In this document: piece by piece, positions 22,025-33,739 of the stretch
How positions within the stretch are numbered: the first letter of the stretch is position 1
Layout: every line of letters begins with the position of its first letter
Assembly: GCA_010015675.1 (NCBI GenBank)
Contig: ML977006.1
Span: 9,603-73,602 of the forward strand
Direction: 5' to 3'
Source: Byssothecium circinans
Taxonomy: Eukaryota > Ascomycota > Dothideomycetes > Pleosporales > Massarinaceae
Length of the DNA stretch: 64,000 nt
Translations under genes and position numbers: made by a program
Notes under the pieces: model-generated
What the model was told of the DNA's origin: nothing
Seen by the model: only the letters and a program-made list of their open reading frames with translations
The model's database searches: none

Positions 22025-23826
22025 CTACGAACCCCCAACAGGCGTAATCCTAATCCTCAACCCACCCTTAGGCCTCGCAGTAATCCCCCCCTGAATCTCC
22101 AAACGCCACTCGGGATCCTCGAGTTCGACCTCAAACCTCCCCACCAGCGCGGCCAACAAGCACGCAAACTCGGCCTTCGCAAAGTCCCTCCCAATACAAC
22201 TCCTCGGCCCATGCAAGAACGTGGTAATCGCATAATTACTCTCCGCGCCGCCCGTATTCGCCTTCCCCGCCGCCATCCAGCGCTCGGGTCTGAACTCCCT
22301 GGCGTCGTCGCCCCAGAGCGCCCTGGCCGTGTTGTTGGCCCACGGGCAGATGACGACCGTGGTGCCCCGCGGGATGAAGTGTCCGCTGATCTGCGTGTCG
22401 GAGTCTGTTTCGCGGAGCGTGAGGGGCACAGGGGGGAAGAGGCGGGAAGTTTCGTTTAGCACGGCGTTGAGGTAGGCTAGATGGTCGATATCCGTGCTCG
22501 AGACCTGCGTCTCGGGGTCGTTGATAGCGGGCAGCGAGGCGAGGATCTCGTCGCGCAGTTTGCGCTGCGCGGAGGGGTACTTGCAGAGGAGGTATACGGC
22601 CCATGTTAGTGCCGACGCCGTGGTTTCGTGCCCGGCGGCGAGGAACGTCATCAGTTGGTTTACGAGGTCGTCGTCGGTGAAGTTCCCGGATTCGAGCGCC
22701 ACGCTGAGGATGTCGACGTCGGTTCGACTCCCTTTTTCTAGCTTGGCTTTTTTGTGTTGGATTAGGGCGAGGGAGACGCGTTGGATGGTTTTTATGGCGT
22801 CTTTCATTTCGTCGTTGCGTTTGAGGGGGAGGGCGCGGAGGAGCCATTCCGGGAGGACTATAGAGGCAAGTTGCATGGCGCGTTGGCCGCGGCCGGGGCT
22901 GAAGATGGTGCGGTAGGTTACGTTGAGTTCGCTGTTGGGGTCTTGGAGGGCGTTGAAATCTTGGCCCATGCCTGCGATGCCGATGATGTCGAGGGTGGCG
23001 CGGGAGGCCCATTCGCGGATCTCGACGACGTTGGAGTGAGTGGGGTCGGTGGCGAGGGAGTCGGCGATTGCGTCGGTCATTTCGCGGGATTTGGACCAGA
23101 AGAGAGGGTAGAGGTCTTTGATGTGGCGGAAGGAGAAGGCTGGCATCAGGGCTCTTCTTTGCCGCTGGTTTGTGTCAGTTTGGTACTTTGTTCATTCTTC
23201 CTTCTCGCCCATTTTCCCTCTCCCCTCCTCTTGAGTCTAGGGGGAATTGACATACCCTATGCTCATCCCCCTCAGCCAACAAAATCCCCACACCCAGCAA
23301 CCTCGCCAACCCATTCCTCAGGTGATGAGGCTTGACAAACTCATAGCTCCTCTGCACCAGCACCTCGCCAATCGCCTTTGGACTCGTGACCATAATCCTT
23401 GGCTCATTGAACAACCACCTATAATACAGAAGCCCATCGTTCGGAACACTATCGACCCAGTCACGCTGCGGCTCACCACTCGGGTCCTTGAAAATGCGTC
23501 CAAAGTGGCCGAGGAGAAGATTTGCGCCCTGAACACGTGATTAGCCTGATTAGGTTCCACATGCAAGGTTCCTCAAATCCACGTTGAAGTAGATGGCAAA
23601 GGTGATGGAAACGTACAGGAGGCTGCGGCAGCCCTCTCAACGGGCTCAAAAACAAAGGATACACGATCGTGCCCCAGCAAAACCGCGCCGAAACCCACAC
23701 CACGAAAAGCGTAATCGTGTTCGCCAGAAAACCGCTCGAGACGGCGAACTGCGGCGCATACCGCAGGGTAAACCACGTCATCGCCGCCGAGGCGAGTACT
23801 ACGACTCGCTTGGGAATCGCCATCAT
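22025..23826 (-). CDS. Cytochrome P450 monooxygenase, 540 aa
   Basis: Three exons on the minus strand: 23826-23617, 23528-23256, 23164-22025; introns of 88 and 91 bp with GTACGT and GTATGT donors. The frame reaches 23829 but that codon is GTG, so I use ATG 23826. The N-terminal 60 residues hold two hydrophobic segments (ER anchor), followed by a Pro-rich hinge. Catalytic marks are complete: I-helix AGHETTASALTW, ExxR as ETSR, PERW, and haem loop FLHGPRSCIGRDFAKAEF with the axial Cys at about residue 483. It should oxidise a lipophilic substrate at the ER with a P450 reductase; the substrate is not readable. No polyketide or peptide synthase gene is adjacent, so I do not place it in a metabolite cluster. 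Confidence 0.95.
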
Positions 23827-25353
23827 CACGATGGTGACGACCTTCAGTCTTGCGCCGGTAGGTGTCTCCCGGAAGTTTTTGACGTCGTTATCGTTGTCGT
23901 TAGTCCCCGCCGCTATTTCCCAGTACGCGTGGGCTTTCTCTCCAGCTCTTTATATATTATTAGGGATGCGGTGGTGAGCTTCTCGGAAGTAGCGCAAAGA
24001 ATCGACTTCGACTGTGGACGGTGGAGAGGTCGCGGTGAGGAACGCGGAAATCGAATCAGGCTTCCGTCCACAGCTTCCTTTTTGAACGCTGCAACGGCTC
24101 AATACGCGTGACGTTTCATCACCGCCACCACCACACACACTAGGTGGTAGATGCCGTCGGCTACGGAGCGACCTTAGCCCATCCCACCAACACGACCCAG
24201 ATGTCAGATCCAAGTCAAGCCTAGACTAGACAAGCCGATACGCGAACTGGCCACGGACACGGCACTCGGAACAACTCAAGACGCCGACGTGCGTCTGGAC
24301 GCGTACGATGCTTGTCTTGATTGGCTCGCGATTGTTCTCTACTAGACTAGATTTGGAATATGCCGTGTTCCAGGTTTCCGTCTCTCGCGTACGCAGGAAA
24401 AGTGGGATGGAAGTTGAACGCAGCTACCCAACCCTACTCTCAGGACAATAAGACCTCGTCCTCTATAGAAAGAATTAAGCCTTCTACTCCTCTTAGATTG
24501 CTCTTATAGTATTACTCACATTAAGAGTCTGCGTTTTATATTCCATGCGGAAGAGAAGAGTAGAGGGTCCGTCCAACCACGCACCAGAATCAAGGTAACA
24601 TTAGCACTACCCATCAACAGCGGCGCTGAAGGGTGTATAAAAGTATCCACCACGGCAGTAGGTACTAGGTACTAAGGTAGGCTTTCGTCCTTCGGAGTGT
24701 TGGTTGCGCCGCGCTTATTAGATACGAGGAGACGCGTGGCTGATGGATATATGTCATAAGGTATCTATCTTCCGATATGTTGGAATAGGAATAGCGCGAT
24801 GTATTACTTTTTTGTAGTACTTGAATCCAATGGTTGGCCGCATTTATATATATATCGAGGTAAGGTGCCGTAGAAAGCGAAGGGATGGTAATACATGCAT
24901 TTATGTTGACGTTGACGTAAGTGAGCATGTCTACGGGTTGGAAGATTGCACAAGACTTTCTACTCTACTCTACTCTACTCGCTCGACCAATTGACGTAGT
25001 TTGACAAGAAGTCTAATGCGATTGAAACACTCTCTTACCTTGAATGCACCAGTCCGACTTCTATTTTGTTTCATGTACTGTGATATGGATTAAGCTCAAA
25101 AGCTGCGCGGATAAGTTGGCCGAACCCGAACCGCGCCTGCACATCGATCGATACCCGCATCTACCGATAAACGGCAAGAAGCCGCCTTCCTTCAGCGCGA
25201 CACCCCAATACAAACGCCTCTCTTTTCCCAAGACATAATTCATAAAGCGCAAAAAAACAAAACATACCGCCTTTTCTGAGAAACACCACCCAAAGCAATT
25301 TAGCAAGTCACAACCCCCCCACCTAGGTCCATCCCATCAGCACTTTTATTTCC
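23827..25353. other. Intergenic
   Basis: Holds the P450 promoter at its left. A TCTAC pentamer run is at about 24957-24980. No gene seen. The right end is the 3' flank of the ABC transporter. Confidence 0.5.
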
Positions 25354-27975
25354 TCACTTCCTCCTCTCCACACCCCCCTCATCATCCCCCTTACTAACCC
25401 CCGACGCCTTGGCACCAGTCCCCTCCTCGTCCGCTGGCGTGATATCGATCAAAGGTTCATCCTTCGCCGACGGCGCTTTGCTACCCATTTTATCCGGCGT
25501 ATGCGACCCGGCGGTCTGTTTCGTCCACAGCTCACAGTACTTCCCGCCTAGCTCCAACAACTCTCCATGCGTACCCCTCTCGATGATACTTCCCTTATCG
25601 ACGACTAGAATTTGATCCGCGTCGACGATGGTACTCAGACGATGCGCAATCACAAACGTCGTCCGTCCTTTGCTCAGTTTCTTGAATGCTTCTTGGATCT
25701 GCGCCTCGATGGCTGAGTCGATGGCGGACGTGGCTTCGTCGAGCATGACGATCTTGGGGTCTTTGAGAAGGACCCGGGCGATAGCAATACGCTGAAGCTG
25801 GCCACCTGAGAGCCGTACACCGCGCTCGCCGACTTTCGAGGCGTAGCCTTCGGGGAACGACATGATGTCGTCGTGGATAGCGGCTGCGCGACACGCGTCT
25901 TCGATTTCAGCGTCGGTGGCGTCGAGCTTGGCGTAGCGGACATTTTGTCGGATGGTCTGGTTGAACAGCGCTGGGTCTTGGGGAACGAGGCCGAGAGCGT
26001 CGCGGAGACTGGAGAGGGTGACGGAGCGAAGGTCCTGCCCGTCGATGAGGATGGAGCCGTTCGTGACGTCGTAGAAGCGGAAGAGTAGCTTCAACATTGT
26101 CGATTTCCCCCCACCAGTCTCACCGCAGAAGGCTACTGTGGAATTGCCTTGGGCGACGAAGCTGACGTTCTTGATGATTTGCTTGCGTTCATCGTATGAG
26201 AAGTCGATGCCTCGGAATTCGACTTTACCTTCTTTGACAACGAGGTCTTGCGCATTCTCCTTGTCAACCACTGATGGTTTTGTGTTGAGAAGTTGGAGCA
26301 AGCGCTCGGCGTCGATGAGACTACTCGAGAGCTGACGGTAGCTATAAGACATCATGTATAGTGGAGACATCATTGTACCCCAATACATGATAAAAGTGAT
26401 CAGGTTACCGACAGGCTTCTCTCCAGTGATGATCTTGGAAATGGCCAACACGCAGCATGCCGTGAAGCCGAACGTCATCAACACATCTTGCGCTGCACGG
26501 CCTCCCGTGGAACGAAAGTAATACTGGTAATATGCCATGATGGTGCTTCGAATGTTCGTTCGGTAGCGCTCACGTTCGTAATCGGGCCGGTTAAAGTAGG
26601 CGACAGTCTGCCAGTTATGCACAGTTTCGTTGACAGTGGTGTTTTCCGTTCGCTGCTTCTCCACGTAGGTCCTCCGCCTGGGTTGTGACATGCTGGTGAA
26701 GATGAAGCCAATCCAGATATACGCAAGTCCCATGAACAGAATGAGGAACGCCATGTAGGCATCGAACAGTACCGTAACGTAGTACATGGCGATAACAAGA
26801 TCTATCAAGATGGGACAAACTTCGAAGAACACTAGCTCAATAAGCGAGTTCAACGACGAAGCTTGCTCGACGGCTTTCAGCACCTCCCCAGAGTCCTTTG
26901 CACTATGAAAGTCCATACTCAAGCTCATCAAGTGCCTGTAGGCGAGAATCGTTATACGTTCGAACGCTCGGTTATTGATTATAGTATCGGCGAGGCTGTC
27001 GACAATGCCAAAACCGGCATAACCGTTGATCCATCGATAAAGGGTCCAGAGGCCGATGTCTTTCCAGGGCATCTCGGTTGCTCCCAAATGCAACTTATTT
27101 GTAATGATACCTAATTGACGCGGTTCAAGGAGGTTGAGCGCCCGGCCCTGAATGACGTAGAGCAGGCGGAGAAAAAGACAAGTCATGGTCACCCAATCGT
27201 CCTTGGGCCATAGGTAGGGTACAAAGATGGTGAAGCCCTTGAGGTAGCCATACCACCCACCTTGTTCCTGTAAGCGTTTGGCTTGTTGTTTTTTAATATC
27301 GTCTTCGTTGGTGTTCGTCTCCTCGTCTTCGTCGGTTTTGGCTTGCTCAATTGCGCCGTAGCCGTTGGCTGCGTTTCCATTCTGGGTCGCTGAACTGTCC
27401 GCTTGCGGTCCGAGCAACGATTGCTCCTCCTCATCGGTGCCCTTCTCTCCCTTCTTCTGTATTAAAATCAGGAAGCCATCGAGAATGAGAAGTAGAGAGG
27501 CAGAACTTCGGGCGGCGCTGAGGCTAAGCGGTATGTTGCTCCAACGATCACCCTGCGATAGAGAAAAGCCTCGGAGAAGACAGATGACGGTTTCGAAGAC
27601 GAAGTGGCTGACGAAAGCCCCAAAGTAGGGGTGCCAGATGAAGTCCTTGGTGCGGATTAGGGATGAGCAAAAGGGAATCCAGATGAGTATCGACCCCAGA
27701 CATCGAATTGCAGCATGCTGAGGTGCCGTGTATCGCGCATCAGCCAGGGATCGGCCGAAGTAGTATAGCACCTCAGTGATGTAACTAACGAGCACTACGA
27801 GCGACAGAAATATTGTGAGTCTCCGTCGTTTCAGCGAAATCGGTTTAGCTTTCTGGAGAACGCAAAGAGCAAAAGCGGAAGCTCCCAGGTAGTAGAAGCC
27901 GACGAAGGGCGCCTGCATGTAGTCTAGGAGGGCCATGATCGGGTACTGCGCTGCGCTACCCGGTGGTTGCACCAT
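25354..27975 (-). CDS. Vacuolar half-size ABC transporter, HMT1/ABCB6 type, 873 aa
   Basis: A single uninterrupted exon from ATG 27975. Order: an extra N-terminal block of five hydrophobic helices (about 1-190), an acidic linker (DEDEETNTNEDD), the six-helix ABC membrane domain (about 250-560, with RALNLLEPRQLGIITNKL and FINR-like segments), and a nucleotide-binding domain with Walker A GETGGGKST (about 617), signature LSGGQLQRIAIARVLL (about 722), Walker B IVMLDEATSAID and a VIAHRLST H-loop. The additional N-terminal helices and length match fission-yeast Hmt1, which moves glutathione- or phytochelatin-metal complexes into the vacuole. Family members also handle porphyrins, so the substrate is inferred. 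All ATPase motifs are intact. Half-size, so it should dimerise. Confidence 0.93.
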   Translation of the reverse strand: MVQPPGSAAQYPIMALLDYMQAPFVGFYYLGASAFALCVLQKAKPISLKRRRLTIFLSLVVLVSYITEVLYYFGRSLADARYTAPQHAAIRCLGSILIWIPFCSSLIRTKDFIWHPYFGAFVSHFVFETVICLLRGFSLSQGDRWSNIPLSLSAARSSASLLLILDGFLILIQKKGEKGTDEEEQSLLGPQADSSATQNGNAANGYGAIEQAKTDEDEETNTNEDDIKKQQAKRLQEQGGWYGYLKGFTIFVPYLWPKDDWVTMTCLFLRLLYVIQGRALNLLEPRQLGIITNKLHLGATEMPWKDIGLWTLYRWINGYAGFGIVDSLADTIINNRAFERITILAYRHLMSLSMDFHSAKDSGEVLKAVEQASSLNSLIELVFFEVCPILIDLVIAMYYVTVLFDAYMAFLILFMGLAYIWIGFIFTSMSQPRRRTYVEKQRTENTTVNETVHNWQTVAYFNRPDYERERYRTNIRSTIMAYYQYYFRSTGGRAAQDVLMTFGFTACCVLAISKIITGEKPVGNLITFIMYWGTMMSPLYMMSYSYRQLSSSLIDAERLLQLLNTKPSVVDKENAQDLVVKEGKVEFRGIDFSYDERKQIIKNVSFVAQGNSTVAFCGETGGGKSTMLKLLFRFYDVTNGSILIDGQDLRSVTLSSLRDALGLVPQDPALFNQTIRQNVRYAKLDATDAEIEDACRAAAIHDDIMSFPEGYASKVGERGVRLSGGQLQRIAIARVLLKDPKIVMLDEATSAIDSAIEAQIQEAFKKLSKGRTTFVIAHRLSTIVDADQILVVDKGSIIERGTHGELLELGGKYCELWTKQTAGSHTPDKMGSKAPSAKDEPLIDITPADEEGTGAKASGVSKGDDEGGVERRK

Positions 27976-30599
27976 GGTGAACTGTGACGATCCTCCGTGA
28001 TACTATTGCTGTTTCGAATTCTGAAATGGCGGTGACACGATGAAAACGGATTTGCTGAGGTGGATGCATAGAGGGATGGCGAACAGAAAAGAAGACTTTA
28101 TGTGAGGGCCGACGCGTATCGTTAGCCCACTCTCTTAGTGTAGCTTAGTCTGCGGCGTGTGCGGCCTCTAAAAGCGTGTTTTCTGCTGCCTGTGAGAGTT
28201 TGTGGGGGTTGGGGTGAGGATTGTGATGGCTGGTTCCGCTGTGCCGTGTGGCGGTGCGAGTCGCGCACATCCGTCTGTGTGAACAGGAGCGCATACGCCG
28301 TCCACGGCGTGCAGCAAAGCATATGGGAAGACAGGCTTTCAGAAAATAGAGAAGAATGGCAGAGGAAGACGCAAATGAAGATGGATTGACGTGGGGACGA
28401 GAGAAACCGCGAGCTCACCCAACGCCTACCGTGGATACTACAACCGCTAGGGGGCAAACATTGCGCGCGCACTGCTGCCTCGGTCGCTCGCGTCTGCGCA
28501 ACGCGAACTCGGTATCCAGTACACTGTAAGCACGTATTGATTACTTGTCTAGCTGGCTATTCATCACCCAAACAACGGTTGCAGCCGGAGGCTTGACTCA
28601 CCGCCAACTCTTAGCCCTACCCTTCGATTCAGCCGCCACCCAGCCAGTAGGATCCACCGGTTTCGCGGGCTCACGGGGACCGTTTTTCTTTCGCGACAAT
28701 GCGACGTGTGAGCCCTTGATGGCATTAACTCGATGTTGCAGGAACGTCGCCGGTGAACTCGAGATGCGAATATTCTGATGGAAAAGGGCGGAGCTGGGAA
28801 GAGGCCTGTGACCTCCATGGGGACGTCACTACTCCAATGCGTGGACATCAAGCGGTGATGAGTCGTAATAAGCAGGGAAGGGGCGGCCGCATATGCACTT
28901 CAGCTTTGAGTCATGAAAAAGGGCGGTTTGAGGAGGTAAACCGGGATAGATGATGGTGTTCGAGTTGTTGTTGCCTGAACGATGTCAACGCTAAGATACA
29001 TCTCACGCATCTGAACACAGTTTAGCGTGGTCTACATGTGATCATTTACCGAAAAGGAAGAAGCTCCCTATCTTTCCTGGCGGACATGTTGGAGATATTA
29101 TTTGCGAATCAAATGTACCAGATATCAATCAAGCTTTTGAGGTAAACCTGTGACCTCTCAGCACTACATCTCACTGACGCTCATTCAAACACTATTCTTC
29201 CAGGAACACTGTGCTGCGGTGTCATCACTGAAGTCGATCTTACAGACACATGCTTTGCTCTGAATATATATTACTCCCCTATAAATTCACAACATAGATG
29301 GTGGTCTTTCACCTGAACGAATTGAGTCTAGTCTCCTGATCCTAGAAAGATCCTACCTTCTCAGAACCACTCGTCATCAGCCCCGCCGGAATTCAAACCC
29401 ATCTACAGCTTGTTCTATACTTGGTTACAAAATATACACGCCGAGGAGTGAACCTTAAAGGAGGAGCGACTTATTAACTATGTGTTTTAAGAAGACACGA
29501 TCCACGTGAGGAATCCAACACTACCCCAGCTTCAGTCATCCCAACATCCCCTCGGTTCGTCCTACCTCTCACCATCACCATCCCAACCGCATCATCCCCT
29601 TCAACCTCCCAAAAACCGGTCCAAGTATAACTCACCCATCCACCATCACGCGTACATAAACCACCCATCGGGCTACAGCTCCCCGCACCTCAAACCCACT
29701 TCGTTCTCGCACCTCCCCTCTTCACACAGAACCCGCCATCCGTGCTCCGGTGCAATCTTCATCGTCGCTTCTCCACAGCTCGCATCAGGCCAGGTTACGT
29801 CGATTGGCGCACCAGCCCCAACCCAACCCCAATCCCAAGTCGAACCCAAAAGCCAAAAGCAGAGCCAAAACCGCATCAGCCGCCATCGCCATCCCAATCG
29901 GTAATAATCCACCGCATTGGTGCCAATGCAACGCCTCCACCCAACCCTCGCTTCCAAGATCCTCGTAACCGTTCCGCAAACCCCATCCCCAACAACCCCA
30001 GCCATGTAACCGTGAAAAATCTACGGAGCACTGTACCTGAAGCCAGCGATTCCGCCATCTAGGTCCAGCCGCACTGCACACAGCACCGTCTACTTCTGTA
30101 CCACGTGTTCTGTCCACCGCGCGCGCCCGACTCCCACCACCACCCAGCCTGCCACCAGGGAATAAGTAACCCCACAACTGGGTACGTCCCCAGGCCCCAG
30201 GTACGCATGAAACCCTCGCATCCGCGTTTCCCAAATCGCTGATAACGATCCTGTACAACGAACGCCCGCGGGCGGGGCAGCCCCTCATGTGCATAGTTTC
30301 CAAAACGCACTTGTCACATCGCCATATCACTTGTCCATGTTTCCCATGGCCGTTTTCTCATGTCATGTATCGTAAACGAAGAGAGAGGGAGCTGGGTTAC
30401 TTTATGTGACATGTTCGCTTTCGCTTCACGTCGGCTAGTGTGCTGTGCTGTGTGCGAGGCTCAGCTGGCGATGGAGGCAGCTTGATTGATTGATTGATTG
30501 ATTGATAATCGCCCTCGTTGGTGCTATCTCCGAGGCGAGTGGAGGTGATGGCAATAGGGATGGCGATGTCGGGAGATGGGAGAAGTTATAAATACAAAG
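27976..30599. other. Gene-poor intergenic region
   Basis: The ABC transporter promoter is at the left. Open frames up to 181 codons occur on both strands around 29500-30330, but they are Pro/Ser/Gln or Gly/Trp-rich, overlap each other and show no motif, so I call none. A (GATT)n run sits at about 30484-30507. Confidence 0.45.
30484..30507. repeat. GATT microsatellite
   Basis: Six GATT-like tetramers in a row ending GATAATC. Simple-sequence repeat, no other role visible. Confidence 0.85.
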
Positions 30600-32047
30600 C
30601 CCGGGGTGTGTTTGTGTGCTCTAAAGCTGTGCGGCTGGAGAGTGTGTTGAGTTGAGTGACTCATTGTCGCGGATACCGGATACTGTCTGTCTCTTATTCT
30701 CTCTTTAGATACGTTGGGTCGGTCACTTCTTCATTCACTCATTCCCCCCTTCACACACCCGTCCGTCATTTCCGCTCCAGCCCAGTGATCCATCGGTCCA
30801 CACCCACATCCATCTCCTCTCGTTTACCACTTTGTTGGCAGTAAATTGCAACGTTTACGTGTCTTATCTACACATCCTCTCTCTTTTCAGGGCGTATACA
30901 TAGGCGCTTTCCTTCGGTTCAATACCTGTAGATCTTGTATCTTTATTGTCCACCTCCTTGTACCAATATTTTTCCCTACTCTTTCGGACATTGGGGAGTT
31001 GGGACCTTGTATCTTGTACGAGTAGAAAGAAAGTACGGAATATTATATCGGGCATTCGAGCAACTGGAGAATCAGTAAAGGCGACCAGGACGAAAAGAAT
31101 CCATCAGTATGTACGCATGGGTCCTCGTTTCTTGCTTTTCAGTCCGATTGGCCCAACGAGCGAGTTAGACACTGATCGTTTCAATAAGTAAACTGCCACT
31201 CCCGACACAGTCGAACCACTGATCGACTTCGTTTGTGAGGGCTCCCGAGTGCAGTTGAATTCCGCTCCTGCGACTTGACCATCATTACCACCCCTTCACC
31301 AGTCATTGGTTTATATCGGCGTCCGAAGAACCGTTCAGTCAAAGAAGGGCGAAAGAACCCAACGGTACGTATGGCAAGCTCCTCAGTCGATTGCTTTAGA
31401 CATTAATCCTTCTAATCCCAACAGGCTTCACCGTCACTTCCAACGACGCCGTTTGCAGAACCGCCCAATCTACGATTCAATTCCGCTTCGACTCCCAGAC
31501 CGCCATTCCCCCCTTCACCGGAACCTCCTCTTCGACAACTCAGCCACTCCCTATCCAGCGCTCAAACGACACACCCTGTACAAAATACCTGTATCCGCCC
31601 CATGTACCATAGCAGCAAAGCGCGCGTCACCGTCACCATCACCGGCATCACCATCGTTCGCTAAGTCGGTTTCCCGGCTTGCCCGCCCGCCCGCCGTCGC
31701 CGCCTTCACCAGCACGCAGCAAACCGGACAGGACGGATCGGAGATTACGGCCCGGGTTCTCTCCGACTATAAAACAGTTTTGTACCTTTCTTCTTACCCC
31801 TCAGCCCACACCGACTCCGACACTCACACCCACACCTCGCAATTGCAGAAGAGTTACTTGCTGCACGCGCGATTCAACCCAACGGTACGTATAGCTCTTT
31901 TTGCTTTCTTGCATCTCGCCCTAATTGCCCTCGCCCTTTCCTCCTACCCCTTGAAGTTGCCCCGCTAGTGCTTGATGGAGTGTCGAGGTTCGGTTTCATA
32001 TCAGGATTGACGTGAGGTAGCCACCCACGGCCTCGCCATCCGGCGCG
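30600..32047 (+). promoter_or_regulatory. Probable promoter and long intron-bearing 5' leader of the 32.0-kb gene
   Basis: CT-rich leader-like sequence with several good splice signals and no convincing coding frame. A GTACGT donor at 31365 pairs with CCCAACAG ending at 31424 (60 bp). Another GTACGT at 31885 can pair with CGCTAG at 31968. Both donors sit in the same 17-bp string AACCCAACGGTACGTAT. Long pyrimidine-rich leaders with UTR introns are common upstream of fungal regulatory genes. Confidence 0.4.
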
Positions 32048-33739
32048 ATGTCGTCCAACACGCCCGCAACAACACAGGACGCAAAGGCAGTGCAGCTGCT
32101 CGCGCAATCTTCATCGTCCCAGCCTGCGGCTGCGGCAATGGATCCCTCAGCTCCGAAGTCCACTGCCGCAGCAACACCCGCCTCAGCACCTCTGCAACCA
32201 GCCGCCGCCTCGTCACTGCTGGCTCCCAACCCACCGGCCACCCCCCAGAAGACGCCTGAACTGGGTGCATCAACCGCCACGCAACCCGCAACTCCCGGCG
32301 CGAGCCAATTCGCAAATACCCCGCGTTCCATCGGACGCTTGAGGACGCCGCGCAAAGATGCCTGCACCGAGGACCTCTCCAACTACGAGACCATCGTCGT
32401 GCACACGGCCAAGTGCTCCGTATGCGACCAGCGAAACAAGACGTCCCACATGCTCCGCTGCAAGGGCTGCAACTGGGAGATCTGCAAGCCATGCCAGGAC
32501 AAGCGCGAGGCGAAGAAGGCTATGGTGATTGCGCATGGCAAGGTTGGAGCGACGACGCCGGGTTCGCGAAATAGGTACATGGGCACTCCGCGTGCGCCTC
32601 CTGCTAGCACGACGCCGATTCCCATGAAGCCTCTCACCCCTGCGGCGGGGAAGAAGTTCGAGAAGGCTCAGGAAGAGTCCAAGGGGGATGGAACGGTCGG
32701 GAAGACGCCGGCGAAGAAGCTGGAGAAGATTCCGGAAGAGGCAACGGAGGTTAAAACGCCCGCGAAGAAGAAGACTGAGCAGTCAAAGATGGCAACGGCT
32801 CCTCACGCTCAAGCCGCCACGCCTCCGAACAGTGGTGGGAAGCGCAAGAGGACGCAGACGCCCCGAGCTGCAAAGGTCAAGGGCAAGGGCAAGGGCAAGG
32901 GCAAGACCAATTTGTTTGAGTCTGACGACGATGAGGAGGACGAGCTGTCGGATGTTCCCGAGTCGCCAGACACGCCGCCGGTCGAGCGCCAGAAGACGCC
33001 CAAAGGCACGGCTCCTAGCCGCAAGTCCAGGCCCAGTATGCCTCCTCCTGCGTTCGCTCCAGCTTCCGCTCCAGCACCAGCATCTCGGGCATCGCGTCGA
33101 ACCTTCGCACAAGACCAGCCAGCCGAGCGCACCACCACGTCGCCGACGCCGAAGAACCCCAAACCCATCACGAGCACCGGCGTGAGTTATCACAACAACG
33201 AAGCGGCCGCTCGTGCGACGTTCGGTGACGACTTGATGAACCAGATGAGTGGGTATACCCAGGGAGGACATCTACTTGGCCGGCAGATGCCGCCGGTGAA
33301 CTCTGAGGTACGTATCCCACCCTGTCCAGCTCGCACCACGCCTCGCCCCACATACGAGCAGATACTGGCGCGCTACCATCTCAAAATGAGAGCGAAGCTT
33401 GCCGAGCTCGGTTTCGCTGTCGCCAGCGTGAGTGCCAGCAGCAAGGCCCACAGGCGATCGTGTGATGCTGACTTTAAACAACAGGCCGCCCCTGCTCCGC
33501 TCCTTAACCCCGACATCACGGTCAAAGAGTACGTCTTCGCCGATGTGGAAGCCCGTCACAAAATCCGGCTTGACGCAGAGACCAAGGGTGCTTTGCTCGG
33601 AGCCATCCGCTTCCGGTTCAGGGCTTTCGAACGTCCTGGAGTGAAGGCGCCTGACGTGGCAATGCAGGCACTCAGCAAGTTCCAGAGGCTTGAGATCGAC
33701 AGGATGCTTCATGACGATAGCCACAAATACCTGCCCTAG
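32048..33739 (+). CDS. Cys-rich (zinc-binding-like) low-complexity protein, up to 563 aa
   Basis: Starts at ATG 32048. Residues 1-110 are Ala/Pro/Thr/Ser-rich. At about 122-150 a compact cluster follows the pattern C-x2-C-x11-C-x2-C-x4-C-x2-C (CSVCDQRN, LRCKGCNWEICKPCQDKRE), which looks like a small treble-clef or zinc-ribbon site. Then come Lys/Thr/Pro-rich linkers with SPxK/TPxK-like sites, a KGKGKGKGK run, an acidic ESDDDEEDE patch and an ordered C-terminus (about 470-563). The frame is open throughout, yet 33428-33484 (57 bp) has a GTGAGT donor, GCTGAC branch and AACAG acceptor, so the mature protein may be 19 residues shorter; 33308-33361 (54 bp) is a weaker candidate of the same kind. 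Nuclear or chromatin role is only an inference from composition. Confidence 0.75.
   Translation: MSSNTPATTQDAKAVQLLAQSSSSQPAAAAMDPSAPKSTAAATPASAPLQPAAASSLLAPNPPATPQKTPELGASTATQPATPGASQFANTPRSIGRLRTPRKDACTEDLSNYETIVVHTAKCSVCDQRNKTSHMLRCKGCNWEICKPCQDKREAKKAMVIAHGKVGATTPGSRNRYMGTPRAPPASTTPIPMKPLTPAAGKKFEKAQEESKGDGTVGKTPAKKLEKIPEEATEVKTPAKKKTEQSKMATAPHAQAATPPNSGGKRKRTQTPRAAKVKGKGKGKGKTNLFESDDDEEDELSDVPESPDTPPVERQKTPKGTAPSRKSRPSMPPPAFAPASAPAPASRASRRTFAQDQPAERTTTSPTPKNPKPITSTGVSYHNNEAAARATFGDDLMNQMSGYTQGGHLLGRQMPPVNSEVRIPPCPARTTPRPTYEQILARYHLKMRAKLAELGFAVASVSASSKAHRRSCDADFKQQAAPAPLLNPDITVKEYVFADVEARHKIRLDAETKGALLGAIRFRFRAFERPGVKAPDVAMQALSKFQRLEIDRMLHDDSHKYLP

Noticed and set aside
29506..30330. Overlapping frames of 132 (+) and 181 (-) codons
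   Set aside because: Low-complexity Pro/Ser/His or Gly/Trp text on opposite strands; no motif or clear splice context.
31306..31968. 220-codon plus-strand frame
   Set aside because: Crosses two strong splice donors and reads like leader sequence; more likely 5' UTR of the next gene.
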